The notes under the pieces were generated by a model that was not told the DNA's origin, made no database searches, and was given only the letters and a program-made list of their open reading frames with translations. Of a DNA stretch of 64,000 bases, positions 1 to 11,507 are shown in pieces (the stretch's first letter is position 1; the number at the start of each line of letters is the position of its first letter). Both the position numbers and the translations under genes were made by a program. The stretch is from Kingdonia uniflora (Eukaryota; Streptophyta; Magnoliopsida; Ranunculales; Circaeasteraceae). The DNA lies in the NCBI GenBank assembly GCA_014058105.1, contig JACGCM010001844.1:4646543-4710542 (forward strand), given 5' to 3'.

Positions 1-1245
1 TCTCAGCATATACTAACATAATTATCGATCTCGGCGATATCATATATACAATTCCTCACATACATTAACATAATTGTCGATCTCGACAATATTATATATG
101 CATAGCTTCGCATGCACTGCCATAATTGTCGAACTCGACAATTTAATATGCGCAAGTCTTCATATATATTACCATAATTGTCGACCTCGACAATATTATT
201 TATGCAAGCCTTCACATAACCAAGCATAATTGTCGATCTCGACAATATTAACTCAATAAAATTGTTGATCTCGATAATTTTGACTTGTAAACATGCGTTA
301 CACAAGGGGACATGGACTAGGGGACATGAACTAACATTTGGATTGTAAACATGCATTACACAATGAGGGAGACAACCATAAATGAACTATAATAGTAGGG
401 ATCCCTAGTGTATATTATTTGGTGGTGGTAGCATACATAAGAAGAAAAAAGTGTTATATCAAAATGAAATCATTTACATAGGAAAATAACCAATATTGAA
501 TATAAATTGCGGGATCATTAAAGCTATGTATATATGAGATCATCAAAGTATAATGAATCTTAAATATAAATTGGGGATTGACCACCAGAAACATACCTCA
601 GAATAGACAGAGAAATCCCTGGTTGATGACACAACAACAGCAATCTCCAATAAACTGTTAAGGATGAGACAATCTCCAACAACTACAACAATCACCAACA
701 CCAATCTCCAACACCAACAACAATCGATAATAACAACAAAAAATCTTCAACAACAACAAACCCTAGATTCTTGTCTGAAACTCGCAAATTAAATGAAGCC
801 CAAATTAAAGGAAGTCCCAACGAACTAATTTCCATTACAGTTCTCCAATCAACAACAACCAATTATAGAGCTATCAAACCCAATTTTGCATCTAATGGTA
901 GTGCGAGTGATAAGCTTCGAGATGGAGAGAGAAACGTTTTGAGAGATACGCAGTGACAAAGATGAGTAATTTAATTCCAAAATCCCCAATTTTGCCTTTA
1001 ATGGTGGAGAGAGAGACAGGGTAGTATAATAGAGAAAGTGTGACAAACGAGGTCGTGTGATATAATAGAGAGTGATTTGAATTCTTTGATGTAAGAGAGT
1101 GAGAAATACGACTTGGCTGCCACCTAATATAAGTTTTCCACCTCATTTCCCTATATAGAAAATTACCAATTTTAAGAGCCACTCATCTAATATAGATGAG
1201 TGGTTCCTATTGAGTGAGACTTTAGTGTTTGGTTTATGAGTGTCT
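1..1245. mobile_element. Palindrome-rich element, copy 1 (left end outside window)
   Basis: Shares two blocks with 35296-36210. One is an array of TCGACAAT palindromes. The other is a right-hand block of about 125 bp (1116-1242 versus 36085-36209) that is nearly identical. That block holds a hairpin, CCACTCATCTA then TAGATGAGTGG. The middle part (about 640-770) is rich in CAACAA and ATCTCCAA and shows no convincing gene; short open frames here lack any domain I know. I infer a non-autonomous DNA transposon. The class is unsettled because the left end lies outside the window and no target duplication can be read. Confidence 0.55.
17..280. repeat. 52-bp tandem repeat with an internal palindrome
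   Basis: Copies begin at 17, 69, 121, 173 and 225, exactly 52 bp apart, with a decayed sixth near 253. Each starts CATAATTGTCGA and contains ATTGTCGA-NN-TCGACAAT, an 8-bp inverted repeat with a 2-bp centre. The centre varies (TC, AC, CC) while the arms stay constant. The linkers between palindromes are AT-rich and diverged. The array starts at the window edge and may extend left. Confidence 0.9.
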
Positions 1246-1546
1246 ATAAATCCTCTTCCCTTCTCAAACTAGGACAAACACTGGAGGATGCTTTCAATGA
1301 AGACCAAATGGTGGTTTATGATTGTTAAGAACCTAATACAATTGTATTGAAAAACTTAATTTTTTATCCCAAGGATCCTATCATTCCACATGAATTCAAC
1401 CTTCTAGCATATTTTCAGTATCATGAGCATCTGTAGTTGTTTCACCAAATTTCGTTAGACAAATTATATTTACATTTTGTTAGCCAAATTATATTTACAT
1501 TGGCCTAAAAGTAAAATTTTATTTGTTTGTTGCATTAGAATGAATG
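1246..1546. other. Intergenic, nothing recognised
   Basis: AT-rich sequence between two transposons. No coding region, RNA gene or repeat unit can be supported. Confidence 0.6.
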
Positions 1547-2130
1547 GGGCTGTCGATGTTAAGAACTAAATCCGTTACCCGGTCCGATCTGATCTAATCC
1601 GCTAGTAAAGGTTTAAGATATGTATTTTAGATCCATTAGGAAACTCGGTCAGTTAAGGTCCGGTCCAATAAGCTAAGGGATTGGATAAGGATCTACCACA
1701 ATCTCATCTGCTAAAGATCTGATCCATTAAGGATACATACTACGGGTGCTAATATTATAATTATCTACTAATAATTCTTTGAAATAGTAAACCATGGTTC
1801 AAAATAGAGTATTTTCTTCTCTTCTTAAGCAAAGAATTAATTTTCTTTTCCCTTTTGTTTCATGCAGTGTTATAAAGGCCGAAGAAGATCTTTAAGCGTA
1901 AACTGAGATTTAGTTTGCTTAGAATAATTGCTCGTGAAATAATTATTTTTCACATAACGATTATTTAAGATTTTCCCCTTTTTAAAACATTTTTTTGTTA
2001 ACAGATCGGGTTAGGATCCACAATTTAATGGTCATGTAGGATTCAGATCATGTTAAAATAAGTGGGGTTTCTTAACGGATCGGAATAGGATCATAGCAAA
2101 TCCTAGTCCAATCTGGTCCATTGACAACCC
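1547..2130. mobile_element. Probable non-autonomous DNA transposon with GGGYTGTC ends
   Basis: The left end reads GGGCTGTCGATG and the right end, reverse-complemented, GGGTTGTCAATG. Just inside both ends are rearranged GGTCCGATCT / GGATCGGA motifs. About 584 bp, AT-rich inside, no coding capacity. No clear target duplication flanks it (AATGAATG against GACATTAT). The hAT-like class is therefore an inference from the ends only. Confidence 0.5.
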
Positions 2131-2664
2131 GACATTATAATAGACATAATCCAATAATGTTTTCTTTATTTAGGTCTCCACTTGAATTTGTTTTGGCTAC
2201 CAAACAAGTCATCAAATATGGCTACTCAAGTTGAAGCATATTTGGCTTTTAAATGGAGATTTAAATATACCAAATTGATATGTATTGCTTTTCAAATTTG
2301 ATTTTAAAAAAATGACTAATCTAATATAGATGCTCCCCTTTTCTCTACAAATGGTGAGTCGTCGGCCATCAGACTCACCAGGTAGTACCCATTTTCCATA
2401 TATGGTGACCCCCCAGTCATTTTTGTTTGGCTCAGTAACCCCTTTTTCCATCTATTTTTCAACGTATATCGTGCTCAACTAGGGAAGTAGTAAGTAAATC
2501 CTCTAACTATTCTCCATACTTTTATAACATCTCCAACAGAGAGTCAAGGTCAAGGTTTGGGTCAAATTACTTTACCTCGTCATGCCAGCAAGATCCTCAG
2601 TAATTTCCTTATTAGTAATTTTTGACCCCCAAAGTTCCAACGGACCAGATAAACCACGTACATC
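2131..2664. other. Intergenic with a possible MITE end
   Basis: AT-rich, no gene. At 2526-2545 it reads like the common plant MITE end 'catctccaacagagagtc'. A partly matching inverted copy lies at 15715-15745, beyond the retroelement. If the two are paired, the retroelement at 3332-15714 landed inside an older MITE. This is weak evidence. Confidence 0.3.
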
Positions 2665-3189
2665 TAGGGATGGAAATTTACCCCGCCTTGCCCCGCCCCG
2701 AATGGGGAGGATTTGGGATGTCGACTATGCGGTGTTTGGGAGAGCTTCAAAAAATTCGTTGGGGATCGGGGCGGGACATGTCTAACAAAATCCCCGACCC
2801 CGACCCATTCCATTTAACTCTATACTATATACTTCTAAATAATTGGGGAAACCCCCATTCTTCACCTCTGATCTCTTATTATCTGTCTTGTTAGTGACTT
2901 TGTTTATGGATTTAAGTCATACCTTGAAGTTATGGTTTAATGACTCAGTCGTATATGGATAACTTACCACACAAAAAATGATATAGGGATGATATATATA
3001 AATATATATTTTTTGGATGTAATAACAATTAAATGGGGAGGGGATGGGATTTAATGTTACAATGTGAGGCAGATTTGAGGATCCTGGTTTAAATTAAACA
3101 GGTTTGAGGGCAGGCTTGAGAGAGAGGAACTTAGGGGATAGGGATGGTTTGAGCTCCCCCGCCCCGAATATTCCCCATTAGCATCCCTA
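2665..3189. mobile_element. Non-autonomous hAT element with 8-bp target duplication
   Basis: Begins TAGGGATGG and ends CATCCCTA, giving terminal inverted repeats. Flanking 8-mers are CGTACATC (2657-2664) and TGTACATC (3190-3197), matching 7 of 8, as expected for a hAT insertion. Subterminal CCCCGCC motifs occur at both ends (CCCCGCCTTGCCCCGCCCC left, CCCCCGCCCCGAA right). It is 525 bp with no transposase, so it must be mobilised in trans. Confidence 0.85.
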
Positions 3190-3331
3190 TGTACATCATA
3201 TCTTAAAGCTATATTTTGAGTTAGAGGTCTTCGACATTAAAAACCTCAAAGAAGAACCACAACTACCACGTATCTTCTATTTTGACTGTTTGATATGCGG
3301 CAGTGACAAATAGAAGATTTTTGACACCCAG

Positions 3332-4133
3332 TATCACATCCCGCCTCAAGGCACATCTACAGTACCTTTAAATATAGCAGAATATAAGACCGTGCGGCAT
3401 ACATGCACGTACGACTAAGCATGTACAAGCCCACTTCACTAGATGCGACATCACCTGTAGAATCTATACTCGAATGTTAGGCGCCATCTGGATTATTCAG
3501 GATACTCACGAGGGTCATCGAATGAATATTCGAAATAGGCAGCAAGGCTAAAGTTTCCCTCAATAATCCCTACATTGTAATCACTCGTGACTATGCACAA
3601 GTACGAATAACATACCTACCTGGCAGCAGATCAGGATAGCTCAATATGCCAAATCCCAGAGATAGATTAATATGCCATAAGCCTGGACTAGTTGGATGAC
3701 AGGCAACTCAAATAACATACTTTATTTATAAGGGACAAGCTCGTGGGTTATACGCGGAGCATAACGGCCCCGTGGTCAAGCCCTATCTAGAAAAATGTTT
3801 CACATTCAAAAGAATGTCCCTTGGCATTCCCTAAACCTAAGGGAACCCATGAATATCCCTTGTGGATGATCCATGAGTCGGGGTCCTAGATAACCAAGGT
3901 ATAAGTTTCTTAAGTCATGGAGAGGTTTGAACCAACATCCTCCTTAATATAGCTACTAAGTATTTGGACTATTTCTAAAAGGAAACATTAAATATTAAGA
4001 CGAAGTGTACTCGCCCTTTTCGCCCCCTCAACCAAATTTGATTTTAACGAAACTTGGCTTGTAGCTATTTTAAGATATGTAGAACTTGTATCCAAGGCCA
4101 GAACTCAAAATGCTTAGGTAGATTTCTGTGGCA
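3332..4133 (-). repeat. 3' LTR of the retrotransposon
   Basis: Begins TATCACATCCCGCC, where the partner has TGTCACGGCCCGGC, and ends TGTGGCA where the partner has TATGACA. It aligns along its whole length with 11510-12015 plus 15425-15714. Shared tracts include 'tataagaccgt', 'gagggtcatcga' and 'ataagggaca'. About 802 bp. Confidence 0.8.
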
Positions 4134-6844
4134 TTCGCACTAAGGAGTCACACTCTCCCATACTCAATAAACTCGACGTCCTCATCGAGAACATTTTCAT
4201 CAACACGGCTCTGCAAGGATTCAATCTTCTGCATCTTCAAGATACTAACATTCTGTCACACTCAGTTCAGAGTACTGCACATTCTTCTGCACTGCTGGAT
4301 GTTGAAATCAACATGCTAGTCTTGATGCTGACAAACTGTCATCACAACTGAACCTTGATCTTTGGCCTTTAACTCTGAGTACTTTGGTGACTGGAACTTC
4401 ATTCAAATTTTGGAGTCTGTCTGTTCTTCTAGATTACTGTCTATGGTATTTGCCTTTAGATATGCGTTGCATCTTGTTGTATGCATCTTGTTGTATAGCG
4501 CCTTCTTCCCTGATGTTTGGAATGTTGTTCACCACGACAAACTCTATGTCACATTCAGACGACTTGACGCGGATATTTGTAATACCGTCTATGTATAATA
4601 TGTTTCCTTCTGAGTCACACATGTGCATTCTCGCTACTTTGAGTTACACAATGCCTTTATAATTCGAGAATCAAACTCCTGTGAATCCCGGGCTTGAGAT
4701 AACTTTTCGTCCATGTGAAATGACCCTATCTTCGGTGTCAACCACAGTATCTCCAAGCGACACTCCACTTTTACGAGTACTGAGTAGTAAATGAGTAAGT
4801 CTACTAAAACCTGGAGTAAAATATGCCCATCTGCTGAGCGTAAATTTTTTACGCGTATTCAAACTGCATGACTTCTCCCTCAGTTATATCAATGCAAAGG
4901 TCTTTAACATGTTCGCCTTTCTTATGGAACATTCGGGACGCAAGATCAAGATGTGGTTATTTAGCCTTACCAGGATGTAGACGACCCAGTACTCAATGTT
5001 CACGTGGGCAAAGGAGGTAGCCCTATATGAGGTAGCATACTCTCAACAAAGGCATGTAAAATTTGTCCTACCGCCAATAAACCATCGAGTCAACCTACCA
5101 CGGTACAGGAATTCTGATTGACCCTACCACTAGGAAATCCATCGAGGTCCGCTATAAAAGTGTACTGTGTGAACTTGGTATACCCATGAGCCATCTATAT
5201 GTATGGAAAGATTGTGCTCTACCAAACTTTGTGGTACCCCATCATCTAAGCTATTGAGAAATAGATGGCATCTACAAGATCGCAGGCATCTGTATAAGAT
5301 CGTAGAAAGGTGATTGCTACTTTGGCATCACAAAATGTACCTCAACTTTGGAGGACTTCACATCGCCTCTTTCCACGAGGACTTAACACTGGCATCTTCA
5401 CGCACGAATCTGTACTTGTTCCCGGTGTATAACAAGCATACATTATCTTCAACATCTCATAAATATCCTGAAGCATGAACTCTACTTTTGATAATTAAAC
5501 ACAAATCATCTCACGTATCTTGCCAAACTTTGATGGTAATAACCTTACTGGAATCTGCGCACAATTGCGTCACAACTGCTCTGCATAGCCTGTGACTTCT
5601 ATTTGGACTGACTGTAAAAGTGTTTCTTTGTTACTTCATCCCTACTCTTCCACGAGTAACTTAGGGAATTTGGGAACATAATACTGCCACTACACCTGTA
5701 ACCCTTAGCTAGTTGACTTGCCACTTCCAGCTGCTATAAACTTACGGAGATAAACCTTCATATTAATACAATCATCTTAAACTATAGTATAGCCATATCT
5801 CTGTTTGTGAACTATCTTCTAAAAATGTATCCAACTAAACTTCGGCCATTCAGATGTGATCTTCTTGAGACACTCCATCAATTCAGACCACCATAAAACT
5901 TGGAACTGGGATTAATATCCATTTCCGCTCAGGATCTTTTATCCTAGAATATCAATCCGTCTAAGACCATGTCTGAGATAACCCGTACAACTTAAGTAAC
6001 CCAACTCTGTTCTGCGATAGCCATATAACTTACTAAGATTCAGAAACATGTGTCTTCATAAATCTGTGAGCTTGAAATGATCTTGAACCATCTTGTGGAA
6101 CAACAAAAATCAACTTAGCAATAGTACTCACACAACAAACCTGGAACTCGACTGTGGAGCCAGATAACGCATCACTCAGCTTCTGCCTTCTTAAGTGAGC
6201 AAAGTAGTATCGAAGCATCCTGTTTTATTGAAGGACAAACCTGCAAAGAAGCAAAATTCTAACTAGCAACTTGTACCTCTTTAAGGTATCACAATTCATG
6301 TTGGGTATTCAAAAGAAATTTTGCCATCATCGTCAACACTGACGGAAATCAACAGTGTGTAATTCTTGGGACTCAAATCATGTCTTCTACCGCTTCATAT
6401 TCGGATCATATCGTTCAACTTCGGAATGTAGTTGTGTCCATCTTGGGATAATCAAAACGAGTATCAATAAGGATTCTTCGTTCACCTGTAGACACTAAGG
6501 AATTCAAACTAACCAAGTGTTGCATCTTCTACACATAGTCCTTTGGCGTATAACACTAACTATATCAATCTCTGCTGAGAACTTGAGGCATCGTCCTTCA
6601 TTACAATTGTTACTACACTTGGCAGTACTAATAGAGATCTAATACCAATTATGACCGCTAGATCACCCTACTAATATCCTTCACAGGGGGTATCTACTAT
6701 AGTGACCAACATTCTTAACACATATAACGATATAGATCACAACGCCCAACTGAGACATTAGTCAATTCTCTTAGCGTCATTGTCCAAAGTACATTTAAAC
6801 TTGAGCAATCTCGCGCTCGGATATGGGGCATTCATCATGCTACC
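4134..6844 (-). other. Decayed retrotransposon interior
   Basis: Lies between the 3' LTR and the nested hAT element. Frames on both strands are broken every 60-90 codons and none shows a recognisable protease, reverse transcriptase or integrase motif. Near 6640 the text 'ctaataccaattatgacc' resembles a decayed minus-strand primer site next to an LTR start, perhaps a remnant of another LTR element. Nothing else can be supported. Confidence 0.45.
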
Positions 6845-8305
6845 TAGGGCCGTAACTTTTGTCTGAACTTCTAATTTTTTCTGAAATCCGATCCGATTTT
6901 TCCGATTTTGGAACCCTATTTTACAGTTCCAATTTCCGAAAATCCGATTTCTGATTTTTTTCCAAAAAATTTTTATCAGAATCGAATAGCCTCCTGTAAT
7001 TCCGATCCGATTTTTTATATCCAATTTTTTCAAACAAATCCGATCCGATTTTTCTGAATACTATCCGATCAGATTTAATCCAAATATTGTTCCAATTTAA
7101 TCCGAAACCCCTGATCTGATTTAGTCCGAATAATATTCCAAATTTATCTGAATTAAAACTTAAATAAAACATAACTTTAAAAATAAATACCTAGGGCCCC
7201 CTTCTCATTTCTCACTGCCTGTCTGCCTCCTTCTCTACTACCTCCCCTTCATTCTCCATTTTGATTCTCCAATCGTTATAAGGTTTGAATTTAACATTCT
7301 CTGCCCTAAACTTGAATTTTTCGATTTTTGTTGCTTATGCGAGTCAGAATTTGAGTTTTTGTGTAATTGGTTTCAATCTTTTTTGTAATTGTGTTTTGTT
7401 CATTTTGAGTGATTCTAGAGTTGATTGTTGTGATATTTAATTATGGGTTTGAATTTAACATACTCTAAATGAATTACAGATAGAAGAGCAATTCGTTTCG
7501 CAAGGTCTGAGCGTGGTTGGTTACTATCATGCTAACGATAGGTTCGACGATTCAGAGGTTGGGAATGTTGTTAAGAAGATTGAGGATCACATCTGTAAAT
7601 ATTTCCCCCATGCTGCACTGCTTAAGCATGAACTCCAATTCTCTGTCCAAACATTCTCTGTCTAAATTTTAATTTTGATTCGCTCTTAAGAAGGAATCTC
7701 CACTCTTAATAAGAAATCTCCACTGCTTCCATTTTGATTTTGAACTCTTCGTATGCAAGGTGACTCTCTCTCTCTCTAGATTTTGACTTGGGTTTAACTT
7801 TGAATTTGATGAAATCCAATGTTTGATTTTGGTTTAGGATAATGTTTAATTTGGGTTTAGGTCAATGAAATTCAATTTGATGAAACCCATTATTATGCTT
7901 AAGTGCTTAACTGTTATTAACTTATTATGGTAGTTGCCAAACTGTTATTATGGTAGTTTTCTAGTTGATATTGAAATTTGAAACTATATCAACTTTGAAA
8001 CCCATTGATGAATCAAACTATTATTAGTCTTCCAGATTATCAATTTGATGAAACCCAATATTTTATTTTGGTTACATTGAAACTATTATCTTCCAGATTC
8101 TGGATATCAGTTGATATTGAAACTATATTCTCAGTTTATATTGAAACTATAAATTGTTATTATCGGTTAATAAACTTAATATATTTGAGCCCATTAGGTT
8201 AGTTTATAGTTATACCTTTTGGAAGGTATTTTATCTGTTTATTTTATTTAGGTTCATTTCTTATATATTTTTTTTATGTATTTTCATATTGTTACAGTTG
8301 ATGTT

Positions 8306-8941
8306 ATGTCAACAATGGACGAGAGTACTACTAACAATCTGAATGCTACAGTTAGTAAGAAGCGACAAAAGATAGAATCAAAAGGTGGACATCATGGGCC
8401 CTCTGATGTATGGAATCATTTTAATAAGCATTTAAAAGAGGGGACAACCAAATATTCAGGTGAATATGATTGCAAGTATTGTCAAAAATTAATCTCAGCA
8501 CCTTCTACTCAAGGAACCAATCTGTTGTGGCACCATCTTAAGGGATGTAAGGATTTTCCCTGTTTTAAAGAAGATAAAAACCAGTCATTGACTACTTTTT
8601 CTGGAGCGGGGGATCAACCTTCTGCATGGAGGTTTGATCAAGAAAAATGTCGTAAATATCTAGCGAAAATGATTATTATTAATGGGCTCCCATTTAGCCA
8701 TATAGAGAAAGAAAGTTTTAGGTCATTTTGCGGAGAAATGCAATCCAAGTTCCATGTCATTTCAAGGACAGTTACAAAAGTTATTATAGGTATCTTCAAC
8801 GAGGAAAAAAAGAAGTTAAAGGAATATATGAAGGAGTTGCCAGGGCGTGTATGTATTACGATAGATATGTGGACATCAATCCAAAACCTTGGGTATATTG
8901 TTTTAGTAACCCATTTTGTTGACAAGGATTGGAAACTTTAA
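8306..8941 (+). pseudogene. hAT transposase, N-terminal part (BED zinc finger), truncated
   Basis: Cut-and-paste DNA transposase of the plant hAT (RICESLEEPER/DAYSLEEPER-like) group, acting in the nucleus on its own element ends. Reading from MSTMDES, a BED zinc finger occupies about residues 25-80: a W-N-H-F opening, a CKYC pair and the LWHHLKGC His/Cys pair. A central region follows, with the hAT motif ITIDMWTS near residue 190 and a downstream block (VTHFVDKDW). The frame stops at 8939-8941, but homology continues after it (INFRALPHPHKGEAIAKAF), so the stop is a lesion. The catalytic C-terminal half and the dimerisation domain are not recognisable. I chose the ATG at 8306 over the upstream one at 8276 because a splice-acceptor-like tract ending CAG lies just before it. 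Confidence 0.8.
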
Positions 8942-9839
8942 AAGAAAATAATCAACTTTCGAGCACTTCCGCATCCACACAAAGGTGAGGCAATTGCAAA
9001 GGCTTTTAACAGCCCATTTTCTTATGATAGTCTTTTCTTCAAGGAGTCTAAATCTACTTTAAGATTGTCTAAGGGTGACACTCTACTTTTTGAGAGAGAA
9101 GTTGACTTTACCTCCCTCCTTCTAAAGGGATTGAACTCGTTTCTCAAAATCTTTTGAAAGATATTCAGCTTCAACTCTTCTTCGTTGTTTCTCATCTTGT
9201 CACTCCCACAACTGGTGCAAGTTCAAACCAAAAACTCTCATTACGATAGACACATCTGTTTCTAAAAGCCTCTATATTTGTTGACACCAATCATTGCATA
9301 TGATAAAAATAGGTAGGGAGCCCACACGACTTGGGGAGAAGGGCACTACTCCATCAGGAGTTACTTCTTATTCTTTTAGTAGGCATCTCAGAAGCCAACC
9401 GTTTAAGCACACAATGTATGATTTTAAAGTTTCTACCCAATCATTAAAATGGTTTCCCCAATTAAAGAGCTTTGCCTCTAAATTCAATGTAGCCTGGAAG
9501 CTTGAGTCTCTTCGGATACCTATGTTTGCCCTGAGGATGCGCCTTTTGCTTTCTAAAATAGCTTGGAATTATTTATGATGGCACTTGAGCATAGATTTCC
9601 ACATTCTCATTAACCTGTACATGATGTGAAAAAAAATTAATTGCACATTCCACAGTATACATTTAAACCCAAGAAATAAATATTGACTTAAAGTAGTCCA
9701 AAATAAAACCTATATAGTAACAACAAAATAACTCGGCGTCCCAACTCCCATTGTTCAATTCTGTCACTCCGCTTCTATCCTCACCTCATTTGTTAACATG
9801 TGACTATGATCGGCTTTATAATACAAACATCCTACTTTT

Positions 9840-10690
9840 TATTATTTCAACCAAATTCAACGCCAAGATAAGAAGCCTCGCCTGATGGGCACTTCATATC
9901 CCAAGTCATCCTAACAATCTCCATAAAACCTGGATGTAGTGCCCAAGAATTAGTGAACCTAAATGGTGCTTTGGGTTTGGGAGGTAGATTTTGAATGATA
10001 GTGTAAATTGGTGAATGGTCAGAGATGCCAAAGGGGAGAAAAGTAGTTTCAGATGCTGGAAAAGAGACCAACCATTCTTTATTAGTAACAATTCTGTTTA
10101 ATTTTAAGAAAATTCTATCTGGATGAGCTTGATAGTTTATACAGATAAACTCATTTCCTTTCTACTTCATATATGAAAGATTGAGATCAATGAGAGACTT
10201 TCTTAGTGGCAACATGTCATATTCTCCAAGTGATTCACCCCCTTTCTTCTCAGTGTTGTATGTAATGGAATTGAAGTCTCCAACAACTAACCAAGGAAGA
10301 CTGTTGGTGTTGTTTAAATCTTCCAAATAGCTCCATAAATCTGCTCTATCCCTTCCAAGAAAATAGAAACTCCTTTTTAGTACTTAAAATAACCACTCTA
10401 ACACTTATAACTTGAGTTATTTTTAAGATTAGATACAATTAAAGAATCCCCTTATTTCATAATAACAATATTCTACCATTTGGAGCATGTTCATAGTTAG
10501 TGAGTCTCTCCCAATCTGCAGTAATACTACTATGTATTTTACCAATATTGTTCTCTTTTTATCTTGCTCTTAATAAGTCAAACTAAAGAGTAATTGTGCA
10601 CCCTCATAAAATTTCTAATCACTCTTTGCATCTATGGCCTATTTAACCCTCTCATATTCCAAACATGGGTCTTTGTCATGATTAAGGTAG
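9840..10690 (-). pseudogene. LINE endonuclease fragment
   Basis: The minus strand encodes pieces of the N-terminal endonuclease (EEP fold) of a plant L1-type LINE ORF2. In order they are: a start like KTHVWNMRGLNRP (about 10680), a VVGDFNSI motif (about 10280) and a SDHSPIY motif (about 10015). GDFN and SDHSP carry metal-binding and catalytic residues of this nuclease family. Stops and frameshifts separate the pieces, and the reverse transcriptase domain is absent. It sits inside the hAT element, so it either inserted there or was carried with it. Confidence 0.7.
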
Positions 10691-11495
10691 TTTTTTAGCT
10701 AGTATATTTGTCACCATTTAGTTATATTCTGTTGGAGGGACATGGTCAGTTCTATATTTGCCACCATTTAGCTAGTATATCTTGCAACCTTTAGCTAGCT
10801 ATATCTTGCATTCTAGTCAGGTATACTGTATCATAGCAAATGAAACTTTATTTCCTTGTTGGCTAATGATTTTTCTTGAATGTTTGTAGATTTTGTAATG
10901 ACAAGTTGGTTGAGAAAGCATTGCATGGAACTCTTGTGGCTGAGATTTTCAAAAAATGATGTTTAATTTGTTAAATGATGTTTAATTTTGTAAACTTATT
11001 TGGACAATATTTATTTTCATGTTGTTATTATTTTCAAGTGGTATTTAGTTGTTATCATTTTCAAGTTGTTAAATACAATTTTATTTTATTTTTTATCAAA
11101 AAAATTTCGGATTTTTCTGAATTTTTTAATTTTATGATTTTTCGGAATATCCTAAATTTGTTCCAAATTCCAAAATTTCCAAAATTTGTTCTGAATTTTG
11201 AAATTCCAAAAACAATTGGATTCGGATCCATTTTGGCAGTTCAAAAAAAATCGGATCGGATCAGAACAGATTTTCCAATTCCGAAAAAAATTGGAAAAAT
11301 TCCAAACCCTCCATTTTCGATCAGATCCGAAAATAGGCCTAGCGCTTCCAATATCAACTATCAAGTAGGCAACTCGCTCTATAAGCATTCACAACTGTGC
11401 TCGGATCGTCTGTTAGGAGCAACATGGGTTCAGATACTAACTGTCAAGTTGGCATCCCATACTACCAACTGATAAGCATATACATAACTAGCCTT

Positions 11496-11507
11496 GCTCT
11501 GATACCA
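11496..11507 (-). promoter_or_regulatory. Primer binding site of the retrotransposon
   Basis: The minus strand reads TGGTATCAGAGC, the standard plant site complementary to the 3' end of initiator tRNA-Met. It lies two bases inside the LTR start (TGTCACGG) at 11510. This fixes the element's direction. Confidence 0.9.

Larger units (their letters stand above)
6845..11341 (+). mobile_element. hAT element with a degenerate BED-type transposase
   Basis: Ends are TAGGGCCG... and ...ATAGGCCTA, with subterminal CCGATCCGATTTT (left) and GATCAGATCCGAAAATAGG (right). The ends therefore form long imperfect inverted repeats rich in the motif CGGATCGGA. Flanking 8-mers ATGCTACC and GCGCTTCC agree at 5 of 8, consistent with an old hAT duplication. 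It contains a plus-strand transposase start (8306-8941) and a LINE fragment on the other strand (about 9840-10690). The same terminal family occurs at 52749-53693 and 54270-54838. Confidence 0.75.

Noticed and set aside
1..300. CRISPR array (regular repeats and spacers)
   Set aside because: Spacing is regular, but the context is plant nuclear DNA, the linkers are diverged copies of each other, and no cas gene exists. It is a tandem repeat.
1170..1245. Helitron 3' end (hairpin plus CTRR)
   Set aside because: The hairpin is present, but no CTRR lies at the right distance and similarity between copies continues past it. Kept only as a hypothesis.
4128..4662. Several short plus-strand open frames after the left LTR
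   Set aside because: They lie antisense to the retroelement direction and show no known motif.
10975..11472. Plus-strand open frame of 165 codons
   Set aside because: It runs across the right end of the hAT element, made of low-complexity AT-rich inverted-repeat sequence, and has no domain.
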